Of a stretch of DNA of 6,587 bases, positions 5,816 to 6,587 are shown piece by piece. How positions within the stretch are numbered: the first letter of the stretch is position 1; every line of letters begins with the position of its first letter. The position numbers and the translations under genes are program-made. This stretch comes from Thermaceae bacterium (GTDB taxonomy: Bacteria; Deinococcota; Deinococci; Deinococcales; Marinithermaceae). Where the stretch lies: assembly GCA_027023345.1 (NCBI GenBank), contig JALVVO010000251.1, forward strand, positions 1 to 6,587, given 5' to 3'. Under the pieces are notes generated by a model that was not told the DNA's origin, did no database searches, and saw only the letters and a program-made list of their open reading frames with translations.

Positions 5816-5845
5816 TTGCGGAAACCGGGTCCGAGCCGCTACGAT
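5816..5845 (+). promoter_or_regulatory. Predicted promoter of rpsT-thx
   Basis: TTGCGG (5816-5821) and TACGAT (5840-5845) are separated by 18 bp and match the -35 and -10 consensus at 3 and 4 of 6 positions. Transcription would begin near 5852, giving a leader under 30 nt. No better pair was seen in this divergent region. The weak -35 match keeps confidence moderate. Confidence 0.5.
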
Positions 5846-5879
5846 AGGGGTTGCTGCCCCGGAGGGGCGAAGGAGGACT

Positions 5880-6167
5880 ATGGCGAAGAGCGCACGCACT
5901 CCATCGGCGATGAAGCGGCACCGCCAGTCGCTAAAAAGGCGGGCCCGCAACCGGGCGAAGAAGTCCATGATCAAGACCTTCAGCAAGAAGGCCGTGGCCG
6001 CCGCCGAGGCAGGCGATAAGGAGCGCGCCCTCAAGTACCTTCGGGTGGCCGAGAGCCTGATCGACAAGGCGGCCAAGGGCTCCACCCTCCACTGGCGGGC
6101 GGCCGCGCGGAAGAAGTCGCGGCTGATGCGAAAGCTCCACAAGCTCCTGGGGAGCCTCCAGGCCTAG
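5880..6167 (+). CDS. rpsT: 30S ribosomal protein S20
   Basis: A 95-residue, strongly basic protein that binds the 5' domain of 16S rRNA early in small-subunit assembly. The sequence MAKSARTPSAMKRHRQSLKR, the following RARNRAKKSMIKTFSKKA, and KGSTLHWRAAARKKSRLMRKL at 67-87 are the S20 pattern. The typical KGxxHxNxAxRKKSRL segment has W and R in place of the usual asparagine region. ATG at 5880 follows AAGGAGG with only 3 nt between, and gives the normal N-terminus; the open frame reaching back to 5718 is not coding. The Thx gene begins 10 nt downstream, so the two form a small operon for 30S components, divergent from mtnK. The leader (5847-5868) can form alternative G/C hairpins beside the ribosome binding site. 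Confidence 0.96.
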   Translation: MAKSARTPSAMKRHRQSLKRRARNRAKKSMIKTFSKKAVAAAEAGDKERALKYLRVAESLIDKAAKGSTLHWRAAARKKSRLMRKLHKLLGSLQA

Positions 6168-6177
6168 GGGGGTCGCG

Positions 6178-6261
6178 ATGGGCAAGGGCGACCGCAGGAC
6201 CAAGCGCGGCAAGCTCTGGCGCGGGACCTACGGCAAGTACCGGCCGCGGAAGAAGAAGTAG
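6178..6261 (+). CDS. 30S ribosomal protein Thx
   Basis: The 27-codon gene starts MGKGDRRTKRGKLWRGTYGK and ends YRPRKKK. After removal of Met this is the length and near-exact sequence of the 26-residue Thermus thermophilus peptide Thx, which sits in a cavity at the top of the 30S head and stabilises the rRNA in thermophiles. ATG at 6178 follows a GGGGGG run with 5 nt spacing. It lies 10 nt after rpsT and before a hairpin terminator, so it is probably cotranscribed with rpsT. Such a short gene is easily missed by automatic calling. Thx is largely a Thermus-group feature (a longer relative, bTHX, occurs in some other bacteria), so this is the best taxonomic clue in the window. Confidence 0.95.
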   Translation: MGKGDRRTKRGKLWRGTYGKYRPRKKK

Positions 6262-6263
6262 GC

Positions 6264-6315
6264 GCGGCCCGCGCTTTTCCGGCCCGGGCGGAAAAGGCCG
6301 GGGCGGTTTCTTTTT
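6264..6315 (+). terminator. Rho-independent-like terminator of rpsT-thx
   Basis: CTTTTCCG (6274-6281) pairs perfectly with CGGAAAAG (6289-6296) around a GC-rich loop. An alternative stem, CCGGCC (6279-6284) with GGCCGG (6296-6301), brings the base closer to the tail TTTCTTTTT at 6307-6315. It lies 12 nt after the Thx stop and separates it from the convergent minC. The minus strand has no T-run after the hairpin, so it should act mainly on the plus transcript. Confidence 0.75.
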
Positions 6316-6327
6316 GCCATTTTTGGA

Positions 6328-6587
6328 TTAGCCTCTCGGGCGGCCCTTCCCCCAGGGCTCGAGCACAATCCGCCCCTCCTTCACCACCGCCCGCTCAGGC
6401 CCCTGGCCGGAAAACCCCTCCTCCGGCGCCCGGGCCACCAGGTCGGCGATCCTGAGCTGCTTGGCCTCCACCGAGAGCGCCCAGATCGCGGCCTCGCGGT
6501 TGCCCTCGGCGCCGGCGTGGGCCAGGCCCCGGAGCTTGCCCACCACGATCACGTCGCCCCCCGCCACCACCTCGGCGCCGGGGTTGA
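6328..6587 (-). CDS. minC: Septum site-determining protein MinC (C-terminal 86 residues; start beyond the window)
   Basis: MinC inhibits FtsZ ring assembly away from midcell, acting with MinD at the membrane. The visible part is the C-terminal beta-helix domain that binds MinD: NPGAEVVAGGDVIVVGKLRG, then LAHAGAEGNREAAIWALSVE and AKQLRIADLVAR, a glycine-rich pattern diagnostic for MinC. The reading frame enters at 6587 and ends with TAA at 6330-6328. The last 30 or so residues (PEEGFSGQGPERAVVKEGR to GKGRPRG) are a loosely conserved tail. The gene is convergent with rpsT-thx and unrelated to the mtn operon. minD and the rest of the gene would lie upstream on this strand, outside the window. 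Confidence 0.92.
   Translation of the reverse strand, partial: NPGAEVVAGGDVIVVGKLRGLAHAGAEGNREAAIWALSVEAKQLRIADLVARAPEEGFSGQGPERAVVKEGRIVLEPWGKGRPRG

Noticed and set aside
5718..5879. N-terminally extended rpsT reading frame starting at 5718
   Set aside because: The extension crosses the predicted promoter and operator, and S20 normally starts at MAKS; AAGGAGG precedes 5880.

Overview
The window is very GC-rich and encodes protein on both strands. The best lineage marker is a 27-residue gene for the 30S-associated peptide Thx directly behind rpsT. Thx is a hallmark of the Thermus group, so a member of the Thermaceae (Deinococcus-Thermus) is likely. The genus cannot be fixed from the sequence.

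Positions 1-5670 hold one tight operon read on the minus strand, from right to left: S-methyl-5-thioribose kinase (mtnK, start 5670), methylthioribose-1-phosphate isomerase (mtnA), transketolase-like N-terminal subunit, transketolase-like C-terminal subunit, a RuBisCO-like protein, and the N-terminal part of a SorC/DeoR-type regulator that runs off the window at position 1. Almost every junction is a 4-nt stop/start overlap. The exception is the 82-nt gap between the second transketolase-like gene and the RuBisCO-like gene, which is filled by a degenerate heptamer repeat that can form a long hairpin.

Positions 5671-5879 form a divergent control region. It holds a sigma70-like promoter for the operon (minus strand), two nearly identical 18-bp operator-like sites that bracket that promoter 70 bp apart, and the promoter, leader and ribosome binding site of rpsT (plus strand). 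rpsT and the Thx gene follow and end in a hairpin with a T-rich tail. The C-terminal end of minC, convergent on the minus strand, closes the window.

The kinase and isomerase should turn 5-methylthioribose (or 5-deoxyribose) into the corresponding ribulose 1-phosphate. The RuBisCO-like protein keeps the enolate and phosphate-binding core but lacks residues needed for CO2 fixation, so it probably isomerises or enolises such a phosphate. The thiamine-diphosphate enzyme lacks several residues that ordinary transketolases use to recognise hydroxylated donors and phosphorylated acceptors. My inference is a salvage route for the by-products of S-adenosylmethionine chemistry in which a transketolase-like enzyme splits the RuBisCO-like protein's product into a triose phosphate and a two-carbon unit. 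It would be regulated by the operon's own SorC-type repressor acting at the paired operators. The reaction order and substrates are not shown by the sequence.
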